Below are positions 1 to 25,248 of a DNA stretch of 64,000 nt, one piece after another (the stretch's first letter is position 1; the number at the start of each line of letters is the position of its first letter). The notes beneath the pieces are model-generated. The model made no database searches and was not told the origin of the DNA. It worked only from the letters and a program-made list of their open reading frames with translations. Position numbers and translations under genes: made by a program. This stretch comes from Oncomelania hupensis (taxonomy: Eukaryota > Mollusca > Gastropoda > Littorinimorpha > Pomatiopsidae): NCBI GenBank assembly GCA_036898135.1, contig CM072512.1:23018776-23082775 (forward strand), in the 5' to 3' direction.

Positions 1-261
1 TTGAAAAGCTTGGCTTAGCCAGTTGGGTAAATCCACCTTACGTGCCCTTATTCTTTTGCCTGTTATCTTTGTTAGCTTCGCAAGCACCTACGGGAGCTGT
101 TTGCCTCCGATTGCGAACGTTCGTTCACGTGACCCGCGATCAACGTGTCATGTAGTAAACGGTAGACAACGTTAGCTAACGTTGACTAACCTGAATGGGG
201 GCCCCTACTCGTCCTTGAAGGCAGGAGTGCAAAAAAGCCACGATTATCTGAACCCAAGCAC

Positions 262-306
262 AACACACACACACACACACACACATACACTCACACACAC
301 ACACAC

Positions 307-340
<34 letters not shown>
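262..340. repeat. (CA)n microsatellite
   Basis: Dinucleotide CA with a few T and G interruptions. Confidence 0.95.
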
Positions 341-343
<3 letters not shown>

Positions 344-446
344 TCAACCACAAGGTCATTACACAAGTTGGGTGCATGTATAGTGGACCTCTATAGCAAA
401 GCGGTATACGGTACACAGGCTTGCGAATGATAGAAAGTAGAATAAT

Positions 447-689
447 AGAGTGCCCCACCGCCCTAGCTCAAGTGGTAGAGCGTCCGCCTGGCACACCGAT
501 GACTCAGGTTTGAATCCCGCGGAGGGTTAAAATAAAAAGTGTCCATTTTCACTGTCCATTTTAGCAGTATGATTGCTCTGGTGGTTCAGTGTTGAATATC
601 TCTTGTACCCTTGGATGATTACCCTCGTCTGCCATATCGCCAATGGTGGGTGTAGACGTTAAACCTCAATGTTCATTCATTCAGAGTGC
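447..689 (+). mobile_element. tRNA-derived SINE, family B, full copy
   Basis: tRNA-like head from about 459 to 530 with A-box-like TAGCTCAAGTGGTAGAGC and B-box-like GGTTTGAATCC, then a unique body ending GTGGGTGTAGACGTTAAA and a TTCATTCATTCA tail. Flanked by a 7-bp direct repeat AGAGTGC (447-453 and 683-689), a likely target-site duplication. The 3' part matches a second copy at 38067-38175. Confidence 0.8.
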
Positions 690-882
690 AATTCCAATTA
701 GTCTAGTAGAAGCACTTTTCATGCTTTCACCAGAAACTCATGCACGCTAATATGACAACAAACACATAAAAAAGAAAACTCACACTGCAAATGTTTACAA
801 AACAAAGTGACTCCCCTCCCTTCCCGCTTTCTCTTCCCTATCTCCCCATCGCCCACTCCACACCTCCCCCCCCCCCCAAAAA

Positions 883-913
<31 letters not shown>

Positions 914-1066
914 TTTAACGGGGGAAAAAAACTATTTTAACGGCAAAACGAATACTCGTACTCCGTATTAACTCTACTTGGTCTAAAATATCCTTACACC
1001 GATTGAAAGTAGGCCACTAAAGCTACCCTTTCAAACCACACTATTAGTTTATATGCTTGTTTGCTA

Positions 1067-1283
1067 TTGTATTTGTTTGAGGGGCCGGGTAGCTCAGTTG
1101 GTAGAGCGTCTTACTAGTAACCGAAAGGTACCTGGTTCGAATCCAGGATTGGCCAATGTGAGACCATATTATTTTCCCCTTACCATCAACTGGTTCGCTG
1201 GTGTCAGAATAATGTGACCAGTAGTCACCTATACGCTTCGGTGTCGTGTGACTATAATCTACAGTTACTTTTGTATTTGTTTG
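1067..1283 (+). mobile_element. tRNA-derived SINE, family A, full copy with 13-bp target duplication
   Basis: Body 1081-1270. Head GGGGCCGGGTAGCTCAGTTG with a B-box GGTTCGAATCC, then a body shared with copies at 20462-20656 and 26831-26991. The direct repeat TTGTATTTGTTTG occurs at 1067-1079 and 1271-1283. The head folds like a tRNA but is fused to SINE body, so I do not call a functional tRNA gene. Confidence 0.88.
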
Positions 1284-1608
1284 TAATACGTTGTAGAGAA
1301 CTACGATTGTGATTAGATATTAAAATAATTACATAAATAATTTAACATTAAAAGGATCGATTGATTATATGTCCCGAACAAGAACGAAAGAAAACGTACC
1401 GTAGCTTTTAAACTTCCAAAATGACGTAAGCTACATTAACTTGTATAATATACTTATTGTTAACTATACTATAGTTTTAAAGTGTTTCCGCAATGTCGTG
1501 AGTGCAGCTTGTTGCTATGGCAAGAATTAAATTCCAGACTATTAGGGCATATATTATTATTATTAGTCAGGGTTGATGAGGATTTATTATTTATTATCGA
1601 TGATTTTT

Positions 1609-1812
1609 ATAGCGCACATATCTCGCCGTACTTGGCGACTCAAGGCGCTGGCCGATACAGGATCTAACTCAAGCCGCCCGAGGCGCCAACTTGCAGCCTT
1701 TGGGCGCATCGTAATAACGATCCAGACAACTGAGCACAATCCTGGGCAGCCAGGTATGGGGGAGAAGGACCTAGGTGCATGCTGGGTGTGTTCTTATCAC
1801 CGGCACTCACTA
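1609..1812. repeat. Dispersed repeat R4, two adjacent copies (other at 2745-2890)
   Basis: Both carry GACAACTGAGCACAATCCTG followed by GGCAGCCAGG/AGCAACCGGG and a GAAG.GACCTAG block, after a TATAGCGC-like start. Related short starts occur at 12845-12960 (GGCTGGCCCAAAACAGGATC) and 13258-13300. Non-coding. Confidence 0.6.
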
Positions 1813-1920
1813 AGCGATCGGTGACGACCTAGTTCAAAGAGAATGTGGTGTGTTATTACCCTAAAGTAAGGTAGGGTAATAACACGCATTCTCTTTGAAC
1901 TAGGGTCGTCACCGATCGCT
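1813..1920. repeat. Large near-perfect hairpin (arms about 49 bp, 9-nt loop)
   Basis: AGCGATCGGTGACGACCTAG at 1813 is the reverse complement of the end at 1920. Arms 1813-1862 and 1872-1920 differ by a 2-nt indel with an adjacent mismatch and one further 1-nt indel. Loop AAAGTAAGGT-like. No other copy seen here. Confidence 0.85.
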
Positions 1921-2261
1921 ATGATGAGGTGATATTCGCTTAAAACGTCGGCATTCGGTCCGTGTAGCAACTACAGCGAGGACTGAGAAGCAAAAACACG
2001 AGAATAAAAGAAAATTCGCCTCGTGCAGTTTAGCCATCAGCAGACAGTGATAAGTTGCCTGGCATCGCCGAGAGTGCAGAGGTGATTGTCCGTGTTACAG
2101 ACTAGACACAGCTTTTTGGGAGGACGTTCACCTAGAAAATGGAGATGCAAGTCTGCGCCACCATGGCTACGCAATCAGTCCCCCGAGGAGAGTGTGCTGT
2201 CTGGCGATTGGGCTTGCTTTTGAAGGAAAGTAGGAGTGAGCAAAAAGAGGGGACAGAAAGC

Positions 2262-2262
<1 letters not shown>

Positions 2263-2324
<62 letters not shown>
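2263..2324. repeat. (GA)n microsatellite
   Basis: Uninterrupted GA run followed by purine-rich sequence to about 2620. Confidence 0.95.
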
Positions 2325-2327
<3 letters not shown>

Positions 2328-2744
2328 CAAAAGGAAGAGTGTAAAGAGAGAGGGGATGGGAGCACAAGATATGAATGGGGAGAGATTGAGAAAGAGGGTC
2401 GGGGGCAGGGGATGAATAGGGGAAGAAGAAGAAGAAGAAGAGAGAAATCGAACGTTTATTACAGAACATGAAATTCCGTGCTACAGAACAATAACATTAA
2501 TATAGGAAAGAAGGAGAAAGAGAAGAATGACAAGACTTGGGGGGGAGGGAAGGGGGCGAGATGGGGAGGGAGGGGGCGAGAGGGGGAGGGAAACTATGGG
2601 AGAAATAAGATGGGGAAGGAAGTGAGCGAGCGATGGATTGAGACATGTGCAGTGACTGATACACAATGAGAGATAAGTCAAATGTTTAGTACGAAACACT
2701 AGCATTATGTCCGAGGAAGGATTTTTTTAAAAACAACAAAAATA

Positions 2745-2890
2745 TAGCGCTTTTCCAGCTCAAAAGCTGCTCAAGCTGCCCGATACGCTCACTTGCTGTT
2801 TGAGGTGGATCGTCTGATGCCAAAGACAACTGAGCACAATCCTGAGCAACCGGGGATGAGGGCGAAGTGACCTAGAGCTTGTTGAGTGTG
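2745..2890. repeat. Dispersed repeat R4, second copy
   Basis: Begins ATATAGCGCTTTTCCAGCTC and shares the GACAACTGAGCACAATCCTG block with 1609-1812. A TG/G-rich tract follows. Confidence 0.6.
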
Positions 2891-3699
2891 TGTGTATGTG
2901 GGGGGGGGGGGGGGTGCGTGTGCGTAGACATAAGCCTTGAAATGGGTGACTGACCTTGCTTTTTATGCGGAAAATGGGTGTGTGTATTAAGTAACCGCCC
3001 ACTTTTTTCCAGCCACCCACTTTTTTTTTCTAAGTGCGCGGGAGTGCTCTTTTAGTGCATGGGAGTGCAGTTGTAGTGCATGAGAGTGTTTTAAGTAAAA
3101 GGGAGTACTCTATCCGGGGCGGAGAAAAATTTTGAAAAAAGTTCGACCTATTTTGTCGCCAATAAGAGACGAACTAGGGCAACTTTTGAGACGATAAGAG
3201 CCAATTTTGCATTCGAATCTTACATTTTTAGAAGAAATTTGCGTTTTTTCCGTCAAAAAACCACTTATGTAGTTGGCACTCCCCCGTGTAGGACATGACC
3301 ATCAAGATCTTTCATGTCCGTGCAATGGAATGCGAGCGTGCAACAGACTAGACCTCGGTTTATATTCTCATCCGAAAGGAATATATGGGGCGCTTACTTG
3401 CCTGTGCGTTAGAATCCTGTTATTTTTGTTCGGCATTCCAGACCGTCAATCTTGACATTTCGAACCACTGCCTGTGCAATGGCGTCGCTTAACATGTAAT
3501 ACTTTTATTGTTTTGGGGCTGACTTTCACCAGTGGCCCCCAGGAAAAACAGGAGAGAGAGAGAGAGAGAGAGGGGAGGGGGGCGGTGGGAAGATCAAGGG
3601 AAAACTGAAAGGGAGGAAATGGGATGAGATGTGAAGGGGGGGGGGGGAACTGGAAAAGGAGAAAGAGGGAGGATAAGATGTGAAGTGAGAGAGAGAATA

Positions 3700-4492
3700 C
3701 GAATACGAATCTTTTATTCCAAAAAAATTCAGGGCATCGCCCCTTTGGAAGGGTGTGTACATGAAAAAACAACAACAAACATTGAATATATAATAACTTA
3801 CATATAAATACAAAACAGGTTACGATACTGCTAGTCCCCGAAGTCTCATGGCATTATATAAATAAATACATAGTTTTCTAACAGTCTCTTCGTTGTCAGA
3901 GGCTAACAGTAGAATGAGACGTGTTGCACAAGGCATTCTATAATATTTTGGGGCTATAAACTGTTTCCTTAAATTCCTTAGGAATGGACAACACAATACA
4001 AAACGTAATTCGTTTTCTTCAGCCGCTTTACACATAGGACAAATAATATCATTAACAGCATGCACTCTGTATCTATAAAAGTGAACAAATAATTCTGAAA
4101 CACCAAACCTAAATTTTGTCATCACAAACTTTAAATGCTTATCAATATTTAATTGCAAATATTTAGGCAGACTGTTGTGTTCAGAGGTACAAAACATATT
4201 ATACATTTGAAAACGTTCACTGTTATTTACATGCTCACTCCATACTTGCCATCTACAATCAATCAATCTTTGTTTAAATTCTCTTAAAAACACTTTCACA
4301 CTACCAACTCCTTGATTCATCCATACATGACCAAATCCATTCCTGCATAAACACATACGAACGTTCGTAACCCAATTCTTCTTTCCCCTAGAATCCAAAT
4401 TATACAGCATAGAATAAGCTCTCTTAGGCAACCTACCACCATCCATTTGCTGAATTTTTATCCAGTAACGAATACAGTTTACAGCAGAATTT
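3700..4492 (-). mobile_element. 3' end of a CR1/Jockey-like LINE
   Basis: Open frame of 208 codons (4446-3820), extending upstream in frame to about 4492. Contains the zinc-knuckle-like ICPMCKAAEENELRFVLCCP followed by FLRNLRKQFIAPKYY, the C-terminal domain found after the RT in several LINE clades. The 5' side is cut at a (GA)n microsatellite and the 3' tail is ATTCGTATTCG-like near 3700. No RT catalytic core is present. Confidence 0.75.

Positions 4493-4495
<3 letters not shown>

Positions 4496-4540
<45 letters not shown>
4496..4540. repeat. (GA)n with terminal G run
   Basis: GA run to 4530, then ten G. It forms the 5' boundary of the LINE fragment at 3700-4492. Confidence 0.9.
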
Positions 4541-4963
4541 ATGGAAAAAGAGTCAGCACGGGAATAAGACTGAGAGAGAAGGAGTGTGGAAGAGAGGGAG
4601 AAGCGGTGGGAGAGGGGAGGAGGAGATTGGAATAAAGGAAGGTAGACCCGATGTTAAATGTGGATGTAAAATAATAGAATTTGTAGGTCCCTGGGTCTTG
4701 GTTTCCAGCTACACAAAGAAAGGCGAGGGAGGATCGAGAAGGGGGTAAAAAAACGATTGAGTAAGAGAGATGGAGGTGGGGTAGGGGGGTTTGAGGGTGT
4801 TATAAGTGAGGGGAAAGTTCTAGAAGATCACACAGAGGTCAAGCAGGTCCACTGTTACCCTTACAGGATAATGGGATTATGGCGTTAAGTCCAGTGGGTG
4901 AGAGGGTTGATAATCATGAGGAGGAGGAGGTTCACGTGTAATGTGCAGAAGTTTTTGATGGAA

Positions 4964-4967
<4 letters not shown>

Positions 4968-5048
<81 letters not shown>

Positions 5049-5200
5049 GGTGAGGCGGGAGAAAGGGAGAAAGCGAGGGATTGCACGCATGTGTTTGTAT
5101 TAGCTACAAGGGAGGGGAGAGAGAGAGAAAGAGAGGGGGAGGGAGAGAGTGCACGTGTGTGTGTGTGTGGGTGTGTTTGTGTGTGTGTGTGTGTGTTACA
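4968..5200. repeat. (GA)n and (GT)n compound microsatellite
   Basis: GA run at 4968-5046, purine-rich linker, then GT run at 5153-5197. Open frames over it are low-complexity artefacts. Confidence 0.9.
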
Positions 5201-5973
5201 GACCCGGAGAGTAAAGGTTGTAATAAAAAAAAAAAAAGTGGACGGAGAGAGACAGAGAAGATACAAGGGGAATAAGGGGTGGTGGTGGGGGGTGGGGGGG
5301 GGAGGGAAGAAAGATGATTGCTGTGTGAAGTACTCGGAGATGGAAAGAGAACTTTAAAAAAAGTAAATCGATAGGATATGTTTTGAAAATAAAATAAAAG
5401 TTTTTTGTACTTATGTCGTTTGTATAATGGAGACAAGCTGTCTGGATCGTTATCTATTATTGCCCGCCGGGTTCAGTGGTCAAAACAAAAACTTTTTAAA
5501 AACAACACAAAAAACGTGTACGTCCAATTTCTAGAGCATTAGAGTCATATAGAAGGAGAGGGAGACGAAGAATAACGAGATAGCATCCCATGTATTCCCA
5601 GACACAAACAAACACAATTCAACATGTTTATAACAACTCGGAGCTTCATAATCAAAGCTAAACAATCATTTAATATTGACAGAAACCGACCAACGACCAA
5701 CTGATCGACCGACTAACAGACAGAGACTAATGGACATAATCAAAATGTACCCATCCAGGGTTTCTTTAGCTTAGGGATATAATAATGCTAGAGAGTGTTT
5801 GAGCGAAACATTGACCCCAGCGATAGCATGCAAGACCAGCGACGTCTGAGAGTATCGTCATGAAATTTGGACAAAATCTGTTCTTTTTTAGATATGGACC
5901 GACAGACGACCGGCTAATATTTGACTCGTTCTTTTTTCCGTTTAAATCAAAGTATTTCCAAGAAAAGTCTAGG

Positions 5974-8807
5974 AATATAAAAAACGTTGGAGATGATTGA
6001 CCACTATCGATGGATCATTTTAGGTATCAGCGAACTACGCTGGAAGGGCCTAGGGGAAACAACGACCGATAAAGGCCACAAGCTTTATTTCAGCTGGAGA
6101 GATGACAGGCACAAAGACGGCGTTGGATTCTTTGTCCATAAAGACATTATAACCCCTGTCATGGGTTGCCGCCCAGTCTCCGGTAGACTCATTACCATCC
6201 GTCTGAGAGCATCCACTTTCAACATCACCATCATACAGGCCTATGCCCCAACATCAGACTATGACGACAGCGAAGTCGATGATTTCTATGAACATCTGAA
6301 GGCTGTCCTTGACCAAGTGCCGAAGAAGGACCTAGTGATAATGCGAGGTGACTAAAATACCAAGGTTGGCTGAGATGCGTACCACAACTGGGGAGACAGA
6401 TGTGGACCCCACTGCAACAACGAGCCAAATGACAGAGGTCTGAGACTCTTGGAGTTTGCCAAATACAACAATCTCATACTGGCAAACACGTCCGCTTGGT
6501 CTCCACAAAAAATCCAGACGATGGACCTGGCACAGTCCCAGCGTGGAGGATCACAACCGGACTACATCATGGTCAAGAAACGCTTCAGATCAAGCGTCAA
6601 CATTGGCAGGACACGCACGTTTCCAGGAGCAGAAATCGAAAATGACCACGATCTCGTGATGATGTCTTTCTGACTCCACTTGAAGGGAGTAAACAGAGCA
6701 AGGTGCACAAGACTGAAGTTCGACCTGGACAAACTGCAAAACTCGGAGGTGGCAGAAATATTCCAAGCCACAATTGGAGGGAAATTTGCACCACTGCTCA
6801 TTTTGGAAGCTGGTGAAGTAGATGTCAGCACCATGACCACCACCTTCAACTCAGCTGTGACAGATGCCGCCACTGAGATATTGGCAAGCAACGCCCAAAG
6901 AAGAAACCGTGGATAACACCTAAACTTTTGGACATGTGTGACAAACAAAGAGAGATGAAAAAGAAAAAGAACACCCCACGGGAAGCTGATGACTAACGAA
7001 ACATTAACAATGACATCCGAAAAGGCATTCGCACAACAGACAAGAGCTGGATAGAAAAGCAATGCCAGGAAATAGATAACAGTTTGAACAATAACAACAG
7101 CAAGAAGACTGTGAAGCGGCTGGCAAGTATTAAACAGCCCACGGTCTCTTCGATCTAAAGCAAGTCTGGCGTATGCCTTACAGAAGAACAAGAAGTATTG
7201 GATAGATGGACAGAGTACTGCACTGACCTTTACAACCACACATCAAACGGAGACCCATCAGTTCTAGCATATCTCCAGAACAGAGAAGAAGAAGAAATCC
7301 TACCAATTCTCCGAGAAAAAGTTGAGGCAGCAGTGCATTTGCTGAAAAAGGGAAAATCGGCGGGAGTGGACAACATACCCGCAGAATTGCTTCAAGCAGG
7401 AGGAGAAACGATGATTGACGCCCTCACCATTATCTGTAACAAGATCTAGCAGAGTGGGGAGTGGCCTACACCATGGATCCAGTCTTTTGTCACCACTCTT
7501 CCCCAAAAGGGTAACCTTCATGAGTGTGAAAATTACCGCAACATCAGCCTCATCAGCCATCCCAGCAAAATAATACTCAGCAGGTTGAAACCCCAAGCTG
7601 AACAAATCATAGCCTAAGAACAAGCAGGAGGGCGAAATATCACTAAATAGATTTTCAATCTCAGAATAGTCTGCGAGGAATACCTACAGCACCAACAACA
7701 TCTATATGATGCGTTTGTAGACTTCAATAAGGCGTTTGTCCGAATCTGGCATGCAGCTCTGTGGACAACCATGAGAGTATACAAGATCAGCCCTAACATT
7801 ACTGAAGGCATCAAAAGCCTGTATGACAAGGCTACAAATGCAGTCCTTCACAACAGCGTCATTGGGAACTGAGAACAACACTCGGCGTGCGTCAACGATG
7901 CCTACTCTCTCCAACACTCTTCAACATCTTCTGGAGCTCATCATGTCAGATGCCCTTGCATTTCACGAAGGCACTGTCAGCATAGGAGCAATCTCCAACC
8001 TCCGTTTTGATGGGGACGTTGATGGATTTGCTGGAAAGGAACAAGAACTTGAACAGCTGGTACAGAGGCTTGATACCACCTCCAGAGCCTTTGGAATGGA
8101 AATAAGTACAGAGAAGACCAACATGATGACCAACAACACTAATGGCATCAACACGAACATCAAAGTCCAAGGCCAATCCCCCGACACAGTGCATGGCTTC
8201 AAATATTTAGGAGCCGTTGTATGAGACGATGGGTCCCGACAGGATCGCACAAACAACTGCTGCCCTGAAGCCCATTTGGAAAGACAGGACCATCAGTCTA
8301 CATTCCAAGGTAAGGCTGCTGCGTTCCCTTGTCATCTCCATCTTCCTATACGCTTGCGAAAGATGGACCCTCACAGCAGACCTACAACGAAGAATACAAA
8401 GCATGGAGATGAGGTGCTACAGAAGACTTCTGGGTATTTCCTATACCGAGCACATCACCAATGACGAAGTCCGACAGACCATCACACAAGCCATTGGACA
8501 ACACGATGACATGCTCACAGTGAAGAAACGGAATGGTATGACCACGTCACCAGAGCATCAGGCCTTGCAAAAATCATCCTCCAAGGCACGGTGCAAGGAG
8601 GCAGAAGAAGAGGGAGAAAGAAAAAGAGGTGGGACGACAACATTCGAGATTGGACTGGCTTGACACTGAATGATGTCATGAGGGTTGCTGAGGACAAAGA
8701 AAGATGGAGTACGCTGGTTAAATAATCATCTGTAATGCCTCAACGACTTCCGAGTTACGGGATAGGATAGGATAGGACAGGATAGGATAGGATAGGGTAG
8801 GGTAGGG
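5974..8807 (+). mobile_element. LINE-A: longest copy of a non-LTR retrotransposon (AP endonuclease + RT), 5'-truncated and decayed
   Basis: Conceptual protein, broken by stops and frameshifts. An AP-endonuclease part (about 5987-6910) shows GISELRWKG, GVGFFV, IIQAYAPT and a later PDYIM. A reverse-transcriptase part (about 7198-8230) shows KSAGVDNIPAELLQ, EYRNISLI-like and YLGA-type motifs; the catalytic FADD reads FDGD here, so it is dead. A C-terminal part (about 8300-8700) shows the MEMRCYRRLLGISY region. The 3' end is (GGATA)n at 8758-8807. A candidate 8-bp duplication GATGATTG occurs at 5992-5999 and 8808-8815. Resembles RTE-type elements often mislabelled craniofacial development protein 2; exact clade not determined. 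Confidence 0.85.
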
Positions 8808-8815
8808 GATGATTG

Positions 8816-9258
8816 GGGAAGACACACTGTACCGTGTACATTTCAGTTGCCTCAAGTAATTGCCGAGACACAATCTTTCCATTCGATAGACCGACCGAAA
8901 ATTAAAATATATCAAATAAAATTTAGGTGGACAAAAAAATCACGCACTCATCGCTTTGTTCACGTTTGTATAGTGTGCACATCTGGTCAAAACAAAATCT
9001 GTCTGCCCAGGTTTTTTGAACATAAGTATGAGGGTTTAATATTGGGGTGTATCGTGACTGAACCGCTTTTTTCGGGTTTTGAACAGCATTTCTCGATTGC
9101 CTGGCGCATGTCCATTGATCGATATGTTGTTTGGCCTCCATTCGAAGCGAACTCTTTTAGATTTAGTTTTCTTTAAAGCTCGTTTCAAGTTAGTGCTATG
9201 TATATTGCGTTCAATGTCACGTCAGCATGTTTCATATCGTACGTACGTTTTATTGAAT

Positions 9259-9311
<53 letters not shown>

Positions 9312-10673
9312 CTTCCCCCCCCCCTCTTTCTGTGCACCCCTCATCACCATCGCAGTCTGAATTATTTCACTTCTTCAGGTGACATGTACTCATGAAAATC
9401 CACCACTTAAACTCTACAACCCTATATTCAAATTGAAAGGGTTTGCTTCAATAAAAGTATATAATTCATATTCGGGCGCTGGTGTGCTTGTAAAATAAGC
9501 TTACATCAGTTTATTTGCTTAAAATTTTTTTAATGTATTGTAATTGATAACTATAATTCATATGTGCACATGCCTATTAATAATAATTTCAGTTTTCTGG
9601 CCCATGGGACATGAATAGGCAATTTGAATATTATGACCTTTCAACCAAGCGTAGCGGCGTGTGCACCTCGATGCATGTGGACTTATGGCAATCTGAGTAT
9701 CAGCGACTGCTGAGGTCGAGGCATAACCAGTAAATGCACCTCGCGCATGCACTGGAGACTGGACACCTGTGATTGCTCGATCACTAAACACTCAGTTTGG
9801 GGTTGAAAGAGCAATAGAGCATGAGAACAGCTGTATGTTAGGCTAGTGGCGCTTCATATACTCTGTGTTCCGGGGTGCGTCAGCCGTAGGGGTTTGACTG
9901 AAAGGAATTATAACAGGTGTATACCGGTTAACAGGCGCAGGAAACCACAGTGCAAAATGTGAATATTGCCGTATAAGTTATCGTTATACGCGCAGACGGA
10001 TCTGTAATAAAGGATGTAGCCTGTAGGAAAGAACTAGGCAAACTTAAGCAGGCTGTGTCCCGTATTTCGGGATCCCTAACATTGGCATTTCTTGTATGTG
10101 CTGGATTTATCAAGAAGTAAGGGTCTGTCCTTTTTAATGCTACTGCGTCACTTCACGTAATTCACTTTGCAATATACTTTATGCTGGTGTTCTTAGCGAC
10201 ACATGTTGAAGTCTGCTCTTAAGCCAACTTAAGGGGTGTTTTGGTTTTTGTTCTCAAGAATAAAATATGTCCCCGAAACCATTTTTGTAAGGAAAATGTG
10301 GATGTAATACTACTGCATTCGTACACGGTCGCCATTTGAATAAACATTGTCAACTAGACAACAAGGTAAATAAATGACTACAGACAATAGAAGAAACGTA
10401 TTCGTCTTTTTTTCGTTGTCAGTTGACAATACGTTTAATTCATGAAAATGTCTGTTTAATAAATTGTTGAATTTGCGCCTTAATGGCTTCGCTGAAGCAC
10501 TTTTTTTTCTCCAACTACTAATTAGAATTTAACAGGCGTATGAAATGAAAGGGAGACTATTTTGATCGAATTAATTGAAATTAATTGGAAGAATCTGTTT
10601 GTTGAAGATTGTTGATTATATATTGTTAATTTAATAATCTTCTATTAAATTTTGTTCTAATACAATGTTGCAG
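8816..10673. other. Upstream intergenic / 5'UTR region of the receptor gene
   Basis: Apart from the CT run at 9261, no gene or repeat recognised. Upstream non-coding exon(s) and promoter of the receptor must lie here or further left, because exon 1 begins with a splice acceptor. I could not place them. Confidence 0.3.
9261..9310. repeat. (CT)n microsatellite
   Basis: Uninterrupted CT run followed by C-rich sequence. Confidence 0.95.
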
Positions 10674-10713
10674 GCTGTTAATCATCGGTGACTAAACCTT
10701 GAGGATTGGCATA

Positions 10714-23973
<13,260 letters not shown>

Positions 23974-24980
23974 CGTGCTGCACAAACTTCATATCAGGAC
24001 TTTGAATCAGACGAGAAAATTGAATGGGGCTTAATTTGCAGACGAGAACAATGGTAAGATGGACTTATCTTATACTATAAATAAAATAATACGGAGTCAA
24101 CCCACAAAGACAATGTCAGACGAGAACAGTAACGAAATAGGGTTTTTCTAGCTTGACGAATGCTCATACAGTTTAAAACGAGACCAGTGACTATATAGGT
24201 TTTAACTACACTAAAGAAAGATTGCCAGAGAGTCAGACTTGAATTCTGACTAGATAGGGTTTTTGTGCACTTAATACAAAGACACTATCAGAACAGAACA
24301 ATGACTGTATAGAGTTGATCCACCCTAATACGGAGACAATATTCAACATTTTGCAAATAAAGTGGATCAAAGATGGAACGACACTATTGTGCTATTGCTA
24401 GTTCAAACTGAAACATTGTTCTTACAGTGACAGTACTGAAACGTTTTCTGCATCAAACTTCTAACCTCGTTCTGTGAACTACATACGTGAATGAGTGGCA
24501 AGCTAATGAACCTCTTTTATCATGAGGACGTTTTGCCGGCGTAAACAATCGCAGTTGTATAAGATTGCAAGATTGTACTGTAACTTTGTTTCAATTTATG
24601 ATTCAGAGGAAACGTAATATAACCCTACTGGTGTTAAAGGTGTGTGATGCAGTATTGTTATGTTCTGTTATGCATGTCATTATTCCGATGTTGGTTAATA
24701 ATAAATGCCGAAAATTTCAGTCTCCTGCTGACTTCGATGAAAGACGATTCCTTGTATCAAATCTTACCAGTATTGTCTATAAAATTATGTTTACTTTTAT
24801 TTGGTAGAACTGGTAAACTATGTGAGTGTAGTAAAAGTTGGTTTTATTAGAAGTTAAACTCCGTGAAGTAACATAACTTTACCAGGAATTACTATTGAGA
24901 TTTGGAGTATTAATAACGGAACAGGAGAAATAGTGTACAAGTAAGGCGCTGCTGAACTTGCGGTGCGATAGACGTTCTTG
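23974..24980 (+). other. Probable 3'UTR of the nuclear receptor, with degenerate tandem repeats
   Basis: The sequence after the receptor stop has about six imperfect copies of a 55-80 bp unit between about 24004 and 24345, anchored on CAGACGAGAACA-like and ATAGGGTTTTT-like words. A candidate polyadenylation signal AATAAA lies near 24355. No coding signal was seen to 24980. Confidence 0.5.
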
Positions 24981-24989
24981 CTACATGCG

Positions 24990-25248
24990 CAGGGCCGGAT
25001 CTGGGGGGGGGGGGTTCCTGGGTTCCGGACCCCCCCCCCCCCTGGCCATTCGATGTACCTCACTCAGTCAGAAAAAAAAAAATATATATATATGGAGTTT
25101 TTTTAAAGCTCTTAATTTAGTTGACACTGGTGGTAAGTAAAACGTTCTCATTCTACTCAAGTTCCTCGAGCGGACACGTTTTTGTCACCCCTAACCCCTT
25201 AAAAAATTTTTGGAACCCCCCCCTCCAAGAGTAAGTGATCCGGCCCTG
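24990..25248. mobile_element. Small MITE with CAGGGCCGGATC terminal inverted repeats
   Basis: Left end CAGGGCCGGATCTGGGGG at 24990 and right end GATCCGGCCCTG ending at 25248. Inside are long G and C runs near each end (GGGGTTCC.../...GGAACCCC), typical of hAT-like non-autonomous elements. The pentamer ATGCG flanks both ends (24985-24989, 25249-25253); hAT elements normally make 8 bp, so the superfamily is uncertain. Confidence 0.6.

Noticed and set aside
1081..1155. tRNA gene-like sequence with A and B boxes
   Set aside because: The same head is fused to a shared body in two further copies with target duplications, so it is a SINE head rather than an independent tRNA gene.
2132..2669. Several overlapping open frames through GA-rich sequence
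   Set aside because: They are translations of (GA)n and purine-rich repeats (RE/SL/poly-Glu-like), without splice or family support.
3446..3813. Two minus-strand frames of about 100 codons
   Set aside because: Low-complexity Ser/Leu/Phe translation of pyrimidine-rich sequence; overlaps the 3' tail of a LINE.
4494..5436. Open frames rich in RE, SL, TH and VC repeats
   Set aside because: Produced by GA and GT microsatellites on both strands.
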